Origin: Populus alba
Lineage: Eukaryota > Streptophyta > Magnoliopsida > Malpighiales > Salicaceae
NCBI RefSeq assembly: GCF_005239225.2
Contig: NC_133298.1
Span: 1,612,001-1,676,000, forward strand
DNA length: 64,000 nucleotides
Direction: 5' to 3'
Made by a program: the position numbers and the translations under genes. Under the pieces are notes generated by a model, which saw nothing but the letters and a program-made list of their open reading frames with translations, had not been told where the DNA came from and searched no databases. Positions within the stretch are counted from its first letter, which is position 1; each line of letters starts with the position of its first letter. Shown piece after piece: positions 9,477 through 21,240 of the stretch.

Positions 9477-11607
9477 GCCAAGCGTGATGTTTCTCTTTGC
9501 GTATTTGTAGTGTCTGCATGGCGTGTAAGCTATCTTGATACGGTGCAATCGCTTTGAGTGAGTTTGCACATATTTTATCCTTTACTGCATATATGGATAT
9601 GCTTTTAGTGATATAACTATGTTTACTTTGCTCTTACAAATATATATATCAAAAACCAGTCATTTTCTTACTTGATTTCTGTTGATTATTATTCTCTTAA
9701 TTATTCACAAATTTTCTTCGATTTGGCATACAATAATAGGAAGTACTGCCTGTTCATCCCTATATATACTATATGTTCAGCTTTTGTTAATTATGTGGTC
9801 TCTAATCATATAATTTCCTTAATGAGGCCCCTAGCTAGACTATCTTTCTGTCTATTAATTTAGTTATTCCTTCCAATTTGTCCCCTAAGATTGTTAATTA
9901 TTTTGGACCGCATTATCTCACTGTCCTTTAATTTTCTAATTGGAAGTTAATTTTAAAACTTAATTAGTTTATTTTTTGAAAAAACTAAGACTAACTCATC
10001 AATTCGCCTCATCTAATTATGATCATCTATGAACTTTCATTTGGAGAAAAATATTTAATTAACTTAATGAAACAAACATTCCTTAGCAATATACAGGCGC
10101 TCTGTAATAAAAACATATTTTTCATCTTCTCTTATGATACCCTCGCATCACCTGCTCCCTCCTTCTCTTAAGGACAAAAACATTTATGTACAAAATAAAT
10201 AGTAATCATGTCTCCTAGGTAGGTGGCATGGAAACCTTGTGGGCTACATTGACTCGAGTAGATTTAATAAGCTATAAAAGAAATACAACTACATGAACAA
10301 ACTGATGGGATTCTGCTTCTACCTGTGTCGAGTCTGTCGACATGTGAGGGATTTTTTTCATTTTCTGGACAACTACAAGCAATCCTCCATGATTTTTAAA
10401 TTTTGTTTTGGCAAAAATAGATGGATGGTAGCTTGTAAAACCTGGAAATTCACAAGCTATTCTAGGGCAGGACTGAAACGGAAAAAAGTTCTGAAACCAT
10501 AAGGAAAGTTGTCCTAACAACCTGTGCTCACTCTTCTAGGTTAGAAATCGGTTCTCATGGAGAAATATAGATGTCAGATTGAATGTCACCACTCAGACAC
10601 AAGCATAGAAGGACATGTATTGGTTAAGTGAGTTATTAGATTTGTCATAACGCAACCTGTCCCAATAATCAAAGTCGAGCAAATAAATGAGTGCAGGTAG
10701 CTAAATACTTTTGACTCCATAATCTAACTTGATTTTCTTCAACCTAATTAATTAGTGGGTCATGGTTCAGAACTGGACATGTCCGTATCCCTATCTGTCA
10801 TTCCTGAAAGCTAAATACAGTCCCGCTCAATGGGTTGACTAAGCCATGACTAAGGCTCCAGCTGTATCAACTAACAGTCTAGAATCGACAATTTAGAACC
10901 GGACTGGATTAGATTTGTAAGGTTTGGTTGACTTGGATTCATCTGGTTATTCACGGGTTGACTCAATGATCCAGGCTCTAGGCTCCTTTCCGAGCCGGCC
11001 CTCAAGCTGGCAACTATGCTTGAAAGTTGAGGAACCAATTCAAATTACTAATTAAATCAGGAAAATCTGGGAACTAAAAGTTTTCACAGTAAAGGCTAGC
11101 AGAATAAGAAACAACTTGTATAAATCAAAGATTTAATTAAATAGAAATTAGTTAGTACTGTCTATGCTAGATGAGCAGCTAAAGGACAGTAGCATGTCTA
11201 ACCTGCATAGAATAGGAACCATATTCCTAGAATGCGTTCTAATCACACTAGAAGTTAGAATTCGTGAATCCAAAACATGGAGGCATCACCAGAAGATAGG
11301 CATATCGCAGAAGTTAGCAAGCATCAGGATCGAAAGAGATGAACAGCGGCGGCAAAGGGAGTGAGCACATAGGTGATCTGACTTCTAAAACTAGCTTCCA
11401 CCACAGATAGTGAGAAACTGTAGATCATTCCAGCTTGATATTGGCCCATTCATCTTCATTTCGACTCACCTGTAGTTCAGGATCACTAAACTTCCTACCG
11501 AATCAGCAACGATCACATTTTATGCCTGGCATTTCCAGGACTGTAATGGGACGAATGTTATAATGCACATACATGAATGGAGAACAACCATCTACATTAT
11601 TTAGAGA
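9477..11607. other. Intergenic region, no recognised gene
   Basis: About 2.1 kb downstream of the glycine-rich protein gene. Short ORFs on both strands (for example around 10272-10520) show no family motif. The SUVH remnant starts at its right edge. Confidence 0.5.
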
Positions 11608-11796
11608 CACTCGTACAGGAGTCTTACGATCCATACTGTGCTTCAATGCAAGATTTCCCAGTTGAAGCTTCTGATATCTTTAACTGCTTGCCTGCCTCGA
11701 ACTGTTGGATTTCCACCATGACCGGAATAAATGAGGACATCATACGATTCCATGTTATTGGGATAACGCTTAGACACGACAATGCTAGTGGCCAAT
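11608..11796 (-). pseudogene. SUVH histone methyltransferase fragment, second half of SRA domain
   Basis: Read on the minus strand from the copia insertion point, this gives LATSIVVSKRYPNNMESYDV, then LIYSGHGGNP, the second half of an SRA (YDG/SAD) domain of SUVH-type H3K9 methyltransferases. After a 2-bp frame change near 11675 it continues with GNLALKHSMDRKTPVRV, the conserved end of that domain. Homology stops there: no pre-SET or SET domain follows. It continues the fragment at 17014-17949, with which it shares the 5-bp target duplication. Family recognition is strong, and it is clearly non-functional. Confidence 0.8.
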
Positions 11797-12269
11797 TGTT
11801 AGGATACTGGCATGCAAACCCGACAAGACAAAAGATAAGGGACAAGATAAAATAAGAAGTGACACACAAGAATTTATGTGGTTCACCCAATTAGGCTACG
11901 TCCACGGGCAAGTATAGAAGGATTTTACTAGTAATGTGGGAATTACAACCTCTCTCAAATAATAGGAGAACAACTAAGAATCTCTCTATTACTAGGAGAA
12001 AACACCTCACTTACTCTCTCACAAATACCTCACAATTTTGTGGAATTACTTTCCCTCTCTCACTCTTCTCTTCCTCTCTTGTTTCTCTCTTGTGGTGTGT
12101 TTTCAATGCTTGGATGCATTGCCTATTTATAGGCAAGCATCCATGCAAGAGCAAGTGGCCAAGTTGGCCAAGTTGGTTAAGTGGTCAAGGTAGGCACCTC
12201 CACCAAGGTAGGCACCTCCACCCAAGGTAGGCACCTCCACCAAGGTAGGCACCTCCACCTATCTTCACA
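11797..12269 (-). repeat. 3' LTR of copia element (473 bp)
   Basis: Nearly identical to 16573-17008 but 37 bp longer. The difference lies in a GC-rich minisatellite at 12187-12260, with four copies of an ~18-bp unit (AAGGTAGGCACCTCCACC), against two in the 5' LTR. Confidence 0.95.
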
Positions 12270-12285
12270 TTCTCCCACTTGAAGA
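12270..12285 (-). other. Polypurine tract of copia element
   Basis: The minus strand reads TTCAAGTGGGAGAA immediately before the TG of the 3' LTR, the usual plus-strand priming site. Confidence 0.85.
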
Positions 12286-12398
12286 CTTTGATGATTGAAT
12301 CAAGTCTTCACACTTCATCATTTGTGATTCTTCTATCCTTTCGATACTTGCCATCTTCATGCTGCTTACGTTTCTTTTAGGCCACAAGAGGATCTGCA

Positions 12399-15300
12399 TC
12401 ATATATACTTATCAGTGTTGACTGGTTTGGTTAAAGCATCAGTTGGGTTTTCCTTTGTGTGAACCTTCTGAAAATCCACACTTCCATCTTCCACCACTTC
12501 GCGAACAAAGTGATACTGAACATCTATATGTTTTGTTCTTGAATGAAACGCTGGATTCCTTGCAATATGCAAGGCACTCTGACTATCACAATACAAAAGA
12601 ATCTTCTCTTGTTTGTGCCCGAGCTCCTCCATAAGTTTCTTCAGCCATATTGCTTCTTTACAAGCCTATGTAGCTGCCATATACTCAGCTTATGTTGTGG
12701 ATAACGCTACAACAGTCTGAAGTTTAGAGACCCAGCTCACAGCTCCTCCTGCAATTATGAACACATAGCCTGTAGTGGATTTTCTTTTCTCAAGGTCACC
12801 AGCAAAATCTGAGTCAACATATCCTCTGATAGTAAATTCTGATCCTCCATAACATAATGCGGCATCTGAGGTACCCTTAATGTATCTCAAGATCCTCTTA
12901 ATAGTATTCAAATGCTCTCTATCAGGATTTGCCATGTATCGACTAGTTGCTCCCACTGCTTGTGCAATGTCTAGTCTTGTACATATCATGGCAAACATTA
13001 AACTTCCCACTGCTGATGCATACGGTACTCGAGTCATCTCCATCCTCTCTGCTTCATTGCTAGGAGACATACTTGAGGATAATTTGAAGTTAACAGGAAA
13101 TGGGGTGGAAATTGGCTTACAATCTTGCATGTTGAAGCGTCGCAAGATCTTCTTTAAATAATTCTTCTGAGAAAGCCAAATCTTCCTCTTACTTCTATCT
13201 CGGTGAATTTGCATCCCTAGAATCTTGTTTGCTGGTCCCAAGTCCTTCATATCAAACTCCCTAGCCAACTGTGCCTTCAATTCTTGGACTCGATCTTTGT
13301 TGGGGCCTATTACCAACATGTCATCCACGTACAACAACAGAATGATGAAAACATCATTTTCTTCAAACCTCTTGTAATACGTACAATGGTCTGAACTGAG
13401 TCTGTTGTACCCAAGGCTAATTATGAAGGAATCAAATCTCTTGTACCAACACCTCGGCGCCTGTTTGAGACCGTATAGAGATTTGTTCAACCTGCAAACC
13501 AAGTTCTCTTTGCCTGTTTCAGCAAAACCCTCTGGTTGGAGCATATAAATTTCTTCTTCAAGTTCTCCATAAAGAAATGCAGTTTTCACATCTAACTGCT
13601 CTAAGTGAAGATCAAATATAGCACACATTGCCACGACTACTCTGATTGTAGTAAGTCGTACCACCGGAGAATATCTCATTGAAGTCTATTCCTTCTTTCT
13701 GAGCATATCCTTTCACCACCAATCTTGCACGATACCGCTCCACTTGATCATTGCCATCACGCTTTATCTTGTAAACCCATTTGTTGCCAATGGCCTTTCT
13801 TCCTTGTGGTAGCGGAACAAGATCCCAAGTGTTATTCTTGTGCAGAGCTTCAATCTCCTCTTGCATTGTTGTCATCCATATAGATACATCTGTGCTTTTG
13901 ATAGCCTCATGGAAAGTTGATGGCTCTCCATCCTCTGTTAGAAGACAATATGCAATATTGCTCTCAGTAACATATTCTGAGTGCCAAGCCGGTGGTCTTC
14001 TTTCACGAGTTGACCGTCGAACTTCAGGAGTTTCAGACTCTATTTGTTCTTGTTCTTCATGCTCTGGTACAGCTTCAGAAGAAGTACGATTTTGAGTATT
14101 TTCCATCTGGACTTCTGTAGTCTCCTTTAAAATGCTATTATTTTCTTCCATTTGCATTTTATCTTCTGCAAATATGACATCTCTGCTGATGACTACCTTG
14201 TGGGCAGTGGGATCCGACAAGCGATACCCCATCACTCCATCATCATATCCTAAGAACACACATTTTCTAGATTTTGAATCCAACTTGCTGACTTCTTGAG
14301 TATTGTACATCACGTACACATGACTTCCAAATATATGCAATCGAGAATAATCACCTGGCTTTCCAGTCCACATCTCCATTGGTGTCTTCAACTCAATTGC
14401 AGTTGACGGAGATCGATTTATCACATAACAGGCGGTATTGACTGCTTCCGCCCAGAATGACTTTTCTAGACCTGCAGCCTTCAACATTGCTTTTGTTCTT
14501 TCCAATAGAGTTCTATTCATCCGCTCTGCCACTCCATTTTGTTGTGGAGTGTATGCTGTTGTGAACTGCCTTTTGATACCTTCATGTTGATAGAAGTTAT
14601 TAAATTCATCACTGGTATATTCTCCTCCATTGTCAGTCCTCAAACACTTGATCTTCTTTTCAGATTCAAGTTCTACCCGCGCTTTGAAGGTTTTAAAAAC
14701 TGCGAACACATCTGCCTTCCTTCTAATCGGATACACCCAACATCTCCTGGAGAAGTCATCTATGAATGATACAAAGTATCTTGCTCCTCCCAAGGATACA
14801 ACCGGTGCTTGCCAAACATCAGAGTGAATCAGGTCTAAGATGCATTTGCTCTTCGTTGTTGATGTGCCAAACTTCAACCTGTGTTGTTTACTTGTAACAC
14901 AATGCTCACAAAAAGGTAAAGTAACCTTTGTAAGCCTAGGGAGTAACTTTTGATCAGAGAGAACCTTTAAACCTTTCTCTGACATGTGGCCTAGTTTTTG
15001 ATGCCACATCATCGTCTTCTCTTCTGCAGGACTGGCTGATGCGATTGATGCTTCTGCCCCCTGATGTGTTTCTCCCATTAATACAAACATGTTTGCAACT
15101 GTCTTTCTTGCCTTTAAAACCACCAGCGCGCCTTTGACAATTTTCATGATTCCATTGTCTGTTCGGATCTTACAGCCAAGACTATCAAATTGTCCTACGG
15201 ACAAAAGATTCTTCTTTAAATCTTTCACATGTCGCACTCCTGAAATAGTACGAATTAAGCCATCATACATCTTCAATTTGATGGTGTCAATGCCATCAAT

Positions 15301-16290
15301 CTCTAAAACATGATTATCACCCATGAACACTGTGCCTCCAGAGATAGGTTCATATGTATGGAACCAATCTCGTCTAGGGGTCATATGCCATGTTGCTCCT
15401 GAATCCATTAGCCAGACCTCAGTGAGCTCTTCTCTATCTGTAGAGATTGTTGCTGCTTCACTATATAAAATCTCCTCATCTTCTGAGGTGCTTGCAACAC
15501 ATCCTTGAGGTTTTGATGACTCTACAGTATTCTCTATACCCTTTTTAAACCAACAATCCTTTTTGAAGTGCCCTTTTCTGCCACAGTTGTAGCATTTCAC
15601 CGTCTTCTTACTTCTTGATTTGGACCTCCCCTGCCTTTGACTCCCACTGGAGCCACGCTCCGTTAATCTTCCACTTGACACCAACAATGCCTCAGCTTGG
15701 TTTGAACTGTTTCTGTCTCCTTTGTTTTTGCGCCTATTTTCTTCTTCAAAGATAGCAGCTGCAACATCATCGAAGACTAAATAGACTGAGAGGATATTAT
15801 TGGTCAAGTTGATAATGAGCTGATCATATGAATCAGGAAGACTTTGAAGTAGAAGCTCTGCACGTTCATGTTCCTCTATTTGTTGACCCAATGTAGTGAG
15901 TTGTGAAAATAGAGTTCTTATTGTGTTGATGTGGTCAGTCACCGACGTGGTTTCTGCCATTCAAAGGGTATAAAGTCTCCGCTTTAAGAAAATCTTATTG
16001 TGTAAAGACTTGGACTCGTATAGCTTTGTTAGAGTATCCCATATCTCCTTAGCTGTTTTCTTCTTCGCCACACTTGATAATACTTCATCAGCTAATGCTA
16101 AATGTATGTTAGCAATAGCATTGCCATCCATCTCATTCCATTTTGTATTATCAGTGATCTCCGCGGGTCGATCCCCAATTGCTGCCAAGCAATTGTCTTT
16201 CCTTAAGATTGCCTTGAATCTTATTTTCCATAATGAGAAATTGCTCCCCTTGAACCTCTCAATCTCGTACTTTGCTGCCATTGTATTCAC
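12399..16290 (-). pseudogene. Copia gag-pol polyprotein with stops and a frameshift
   Basis: The reading starts at the ATG at 16290 (MAAKYEIERFKGSNFSLWK, a TNT1-type gag start). A TGA at 15961-15963 interrupts gag in frame just before MAETTSVTDHINT. The downstream ORF (to 13612) holds the CCHC knuckle CYNCGRKGHFKKDC, the protease motif DSGA, the integrase HHCC zinc region and DDE core with YTPQQNG, and the start of RT. A 2-bp loss near 13670 moves RT to another frame, which runs to 12690 and keeps the catalytic YVDDM. Two further stops (TAA, TAG) lie between 12690 and 12632, before the RNase H part (LYCDSQSALHIA) ending at 12399. All catalytic motifs are recognisable, but no uninterrupted polyprotein can be made. 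Confidence 0.95.
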
Positions 16291-16558
16291 CGAGATCTAT
16301 TCAGCTATCACCGTTTCACAGATCTGTAACGTATATAGAAATAGTATCGTGTGAATAATACTTCACTAAGTAAGTTCCCAGGAAAGATTGGAGGGGTCAC
16401 AAACGGTCCCGCTTAAAATCCAATCTCCTTAGACAGAACTTCCTAGACTGTATTTAATCACCGCACTGACTTTCTATATACGCGCAACAGTAACCGTATA
16501 CGTGAATAGTGACCGTATACACGAATAACTTTTGTGTGTTAACAACACCAACCAAGAA

Positions 16559-16572
16559 GGCTCTGATACCAC
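16559..16572 (-). other. Primer-binding site of copia element
   Basis: The minus strand reads TGGTATCAGAGCC just inside the 5' LTR, matching the 3' end complement of initiator tRNA-Met, typical of plant copia elements. Confidence 0.9.
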
Positions 16573-17008
16573 TGTTAGGATACTGGCATGCAAACCCGAC
16601 AAGACAAAATGTAAGGGACAAGATAAAATAAGAAGTGACACACAAGAATTTACGTGGTTCACCCAATTAGGCTACGTCCACGGGCAAGTATAGAAGGATT
16701 TTACTAGTAATGTGGGAATTACAACCTCTCTCAAATAATAGGAGAACAACTAAGAATCTCTATATCACTAGGAGAAAACACCTCACTTACTCTCTCACAA
16801 ATACCTCACAATTTTGTGGGATTACTTTCCCTCTCTCACTCTTCTCTTCCTCTCTTGTTTCTCTCTTGTGGTGTGTTTTCAATGCTTGGATGCATTGCCT
16901 ATTTATAGGCAAGCATCCATGCAAGAGCAAGTGGCCAAGTTGGCCAAGTTGGTTAAGTGGTCAAGGTAGGCACCTCCACCAAGGTAGGCACCTCCACCTA
17001 TCTTCACA
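16573..17008 (-). repeat. 5' LTR of copia element (436 bp)
   Basis: Starts TGTG.. and ends ..AACA on the minus strand. It matches the 3' LTR with about six substitutions and two fewer 18-bp minisatellite units. Confidence 0.95.
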
Positions 17009-17013
17009 CCAAT

Positions 17014-17949
17014 GAGATCCCATTCCTTTTCATATAATCTATTCTATTATAAAAGTGACAATAAGGCCGATTACATTTAGTTCAGCCTGAAATTGAAACT
17101 TGTCACCAATGTTAACTCCAAGAACCGGACCCACCCGTTTGCTTGTATCAATCCATTTTTGGTGATCTTTAATAAGTATTGCTGCCTTTCTAGGGACATT
17201 ATATTCTCTCTCCACTTTTGGCTTTGCTAAATTTTCTTTCGAAAGCTTCGCAAATGTTAGATGAAACAATCTCAAGACTTCTTTCACTTTATCGCAACTA
17301 GCACTTGATCCACGATGTCCACCCGTTTCCTTGTTCCCCAAAGTACCATCAGACCTCATCGACCTAAGATCTGCTACAATAGACTTCTTCTTGTTTTGTG
17401 CAAAGATTTTCTTGGAAACAGAACCTAAATTCTGATTTCCTGCATAACTATTTTCTGAGGCATTTTCTTGGGAAACAAAACTGTTTTGCTTACCGCAACC
17501 GTGGGATGGAATGTCATGAGAAACAGAAACAGATTGTGTTTCACAGCAGAACAAACCTGCCTGGCTGAAAAGTCTGTAACTATCCCTGGAGGATGGGATT
17601 TCTTCACCGCAGTTTCCACAGAAGCTTTCTGCACAGGCTTAGCAGCAGAAACAGCATTTGGTAAACAGACTTTGGAAGCTGAATGCAAATCCCGTCGCCC
17701 AAAACCACTAGGAAAATCTCGCTGGACAGAAGATCCTTTCAATATCCTCGGAGGAGGGTACTTTCTTCTCGCAGCTTGAGTAACAGGATTTTGTGGAGGC
17801 TGTACGTGATCAACAATATAATCTTCACCATCTCTTGAGTCCATCACAACTGGAAATATTCCGCACACTCTGGGAAATTCACGAATCGCGTCTACTCTCC
17901 TTCGCTTAAGCTTTGAAGAACATCGAGCAGAAGTACTGATCCCATCCAT
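17014..17949 (-). pseudogene. SUVH5/6-like H3K9 methyltransferase, N-terminal part
   Basis: From the ATG at 17949 the protein begins MDGISTSARCSSKLKRRR, then VDAIREFPRVCG, the conserved N-terminal motif of SUVH5/6-type H3K9 methyltransferases. A long low-complexity region leads to the start of the SRA domain (KVKEVLRLFHLTFAKL, then GVNIGDKFQFQAELNVIGL), which binds methylated DNA. A frame change near 17545 and another near 17062 break it. After the second, IDYMKRNGISL runs straight into the copia target site, and the SRA domain resumes beyond the element at 11796. No catalytic SET domain is present in the window. Chromatin role belongs to the family; this copy is dead. Confidence 0.82.
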
Positions 17950-18540
17950 TGTAGGTTTAGTTTAACAAAACCACGATTATTCTGGTTGTAATAATTGCAA
18001 TGTACGTGTATTAGAACAAAAACAAATACGGCACAAAATAATAGCAATAAAAACAACATTTATACACACGCTTAGATAAACATAATAAATTGCACTTTAA
18101 GGCAAGAATCAACATTCTCACAATCCAAGAACGAAAATCTACATTCTAAAAGAAAAGGTAAAGATTCACTTCAAAACAACTTCTTCAAGAACCAAAAAAA
18201 TCATGTAAAAGAAGGAATGAAAAGGAACCTGGGGTACCCGTTGAAGCTGACAAGTTCTAAGTTCAAGATGTTGGCAAAATCTTAAGCTTCTTGGGTGCTT
18301 TTATAAGCAGGAATTAAAGGTTTTTTTTTATTTTTTCGCTTCGATAACTTGAAAGGACAATGAAAATCAATAACATTGAAGTAGTGAGGGAAATAAGACG
18401 GGACGGTTATGGAAATGAGTTTTGAACGTGGAGCTCCTAGGGCTAGGTCGTGTACAGTTTTCATGACAAACGTGTAGGGGATAAAATTGGCCACTTTTGA
18501 GAGGCATGGCACTTGTGACTAGCAAGTAAGAAATGGATGA

Positions 18541-18776
18541 AAATGTGGTATATGATTAAAATTGATGTTAGAGAGTGTGGTTATAGTTATTTTTTAAAAT
18601 ATTGTTTTTTTCTTTGAAAATGTATTAAAATGATATATTTTTTTATTTTTTAAAAAATTATTTTTGATATCAGCCCATTAAAATTATCTGAAAATATTAA
18701 AAAAATATTAATTTAAAATAAAAAAAATAAAAAATTTAATTTTTTTTTTAAAAACAAAAACAAACAGGTCTAAGGG
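18541..18776. repeat. MITE-like AT-rich repeat
   Basis: Starts GTGTGGTTATAGTTATTTTT and ends near AAACAAACAGGTC. The core (TTAAAATATT..GATATCAGCCCATTAAAATTATCTG) recurs in at least five other places in the window, including about 22924, 26335, 27775, 60700 and 61590. Ends are not defined well enough for a target duplication. Confidence 0.5.
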
Positions 18777-18831
18777 TGATATCAAATCATGGATAATTGA
18801 TTAGGTGAATTATGTGCCATTTACTTCTTCC

Positions 18832-18967
18832 AAAAAAATTACGTGCCATTTCTTTTACATGGCACCATTTGTCTTTAATTATTGGTTTATAATTAATACA
18901 AAAAAATTACGTGCCATTTCTTTTACATGGCACCATTTGTCTTTAATTATTGGTTTCTAATTAATAC
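18832..18967. repeat. 68-bp tandem duplication with internal hairpin
   Basis: Two units (18832-18899 and 18900-18967) differ by about one base. Each contains GTGCCAT...ATGGCAC, a 7-bp inverted repeat with a short loop. Confidence 0.88.
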
Positions 18968-20533
18968 ATAATATTTTTGTGATAAAACTAACACAAATAT
19001 ATTACTTGTGCCTTTCAAGTTTTACTAGTAAATTTTCATGTTCTTAAAATCTAATTTCCTTGTCCATATCCACAGAGGATATAAATAAATTGGCTTTTAG
19101 ATTAAAATAAAAGTTCACATGAATATGGAAAATAAAGTGATTAGAATATATAATTGTTAAAGAGTAAAATTTGTATGATCATTAATAATTATTAAAATCT
19201 TATTATTATGGAACGTTTTGATTCTTGTTATTTGTAACAATGCATTAATGATTAATTATTTTCATCAACTATGAAAATCAAAGGTGAGGTTATTAAGAAA
19301 GAACACTTGTAGTTTCTATCTTCACTATTAACTATATATTTTATAATTGTTTATCTATATAAAAAGATTGTTTTTGAAGTTATTATATCATTTATTTATA
19401 TTTGGTAGCAATTAGTTTAGATTATGAATTAACAAAAAAATAAGAATAATAGTTGGGTCATGATGTATTAATGAAATCTCTTAGAACTAAAATTTATAGA
19501 AACTTGATAATATAAAAAATATTTTTTAGTAAACATGCTTTCTATAACTCTTCTCATTTATAAAAATCAAAATAATCTAAATTTGAAAAAAATTTCTATA
19601 AATTAAAATATCCCAAATTTTTAGTTTAATACTAGACCGTGTACACGCATTATGCTATGAATAAGATTCCAAATTAATTTCTAACTCTAGAGAAGAAAGT
19701 GCCAACATTACGAGTGTGTTTTTTCATATTATAATTTTTAAAATTGAACAAAAAAGATGATGTTTACACCTAATAAAATGATCTGAAAACATATGAACTA
19801 ATAAATAAAATAAAGTGTTATTAATATTAATTAAAGACTAAGTGGGAAGCGATCATCCTTGTAAAAAAATATATAAATGCATATGCAAATATTGTACTTT
19901 GATTGTCCTTTCTAATTTATACATTTTCTTTTATTTATCCTAGTGGTCCACTAAGATTTCTACTTACAAATATTTTTTTTTATATAAATACATTATGCAA
20001 ATATAGAAACAAATTAAAAATATTACATATAACTTAAAAAGAAAGTTAAACTAAAAAAAAAGTTAAAAGATGAGAGAGAGGGTATTAATTAAAAATTTAT
20101 ATTTTAAAAAAAACAACTAATGAAGATTTAAGGGGGAAAAAAGGTATGAATTGTTGGCATATAAAGTCAAGCCCGTGCACCTAGTCAAAAAATTAAAAAA
20201 ACACTTAGGCATGTTTAGTTTAGTTTTTTTAATAGATTACAAATCTTCGACTTGATAAACAATATGTCATTATTAGAGGCATTTTCTAGTCATCAAAGAT
20301 CATGGTTCTGAGTACTTGGATAAAAAAAAACTCATTTTCAATTATTTTTTTACATAAAAGCAAGTTGAAAACATGGTAGAAACCTTAATAAAGTTATTTT
20401 TAAACCTAAAACATTATATAATAAGTTTAAAACCCAAAATCAAATTAAAATTCTTCTACATGTTTAAAAACAAAACTACCTTCATCAAATTCTTTATTTA
20501 AAATGAACCCACTTACACCAAGTTCAGTTCTTT

Positions 20534-20551
20534 TATATATATATATATATA
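20534..20551. repeat. (TA)n microsatellite
   Basis: Short uninterrupted TA run. Confidence 0.9.
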
Positions 20552-21240
20552 ACCTAAATATAGCCGACCAAACTCTTCTCTCCTCACCCTTTTCCTTCAC
20601 TTTTTTTTCCCTCTTAACAATTAGAAACAAAAACATGAAAAAAAATAAAATAAAGTTTTAGTCTAAAATGTTAAAACCTTAAACAACAAGGACCAAAAAT
20701 ATATAATTTAAAAATTTGAAAGACCAAATTGAAATTTTTCATGTGTTTTTTTTAAAATAGCAATTTTGGTTAATTTTAATCCATTTTTTATTTTTTAAAA
20801 AATTCATTTAACAATAACATAATTCAATTTCATCAAATCATGCTTGAATTTAAATATATATCATCATATTTTATGACAAATCAATATGCTAGACCATGTA
20901 AACTGAAACACATAAAACCATGTCAACATAACTTGGAAAGACAAAATTGAAAAGAAATAAGATTCAATGACTAAAGTGTAAAAATTTATGGACCTAGAAA
21001 GATGAAAACGACAATTTTTTTTATTGATTTTAGTCCCTTTTTTTATTTGACAACCTTAAATTCAATTTCACCAAATCAAGCTTCAATTTAATATTAGAAT
21101 ATTTTATGAACATTGAATATGCCATAACATGTACATATAAACAAATCCCAACATATAAAACTATATCAACAAAATTTGGAATGAAGAAATTGAAAAGAAA
21201 CAAAGTTAAATGATTAAGTGAAAAAAAATCAAGGACATAG

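Larger units (their letters stand above)
11797..17008 (-). mobile_element. Ty1/copia LTR retrotransposon (TNT1/Tork-like), full-length but broken
   Basis: A complete 5.2-kb element lies on the minus strand. It has 5' LTR 16573-17008, 3' LTR 11797-12269, TG..CA ends and a 5-bp target site duplication CCAAT at 11792-11796 and 17009-17013. Next to the 5' LTR is a primer-binding site TGGTATCAGAGCC (tRNA-iMet type). Next to the 3' LTR is a purine-rich tract. Domain order gag, protease, integrase, RT, RNase H marks it as copia. It inserted into the SRA-coding region of a SUVH gene copy. LTRs differ by about six substitutions plus a repeat-number change, so the insertion is fairly recent. Confidence 0.96.

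Noticed and set aside
12443..14827. Several plus-strand ORFs across the copia element
   Set aside because: They are shadows of the minus-strand polyprotein.
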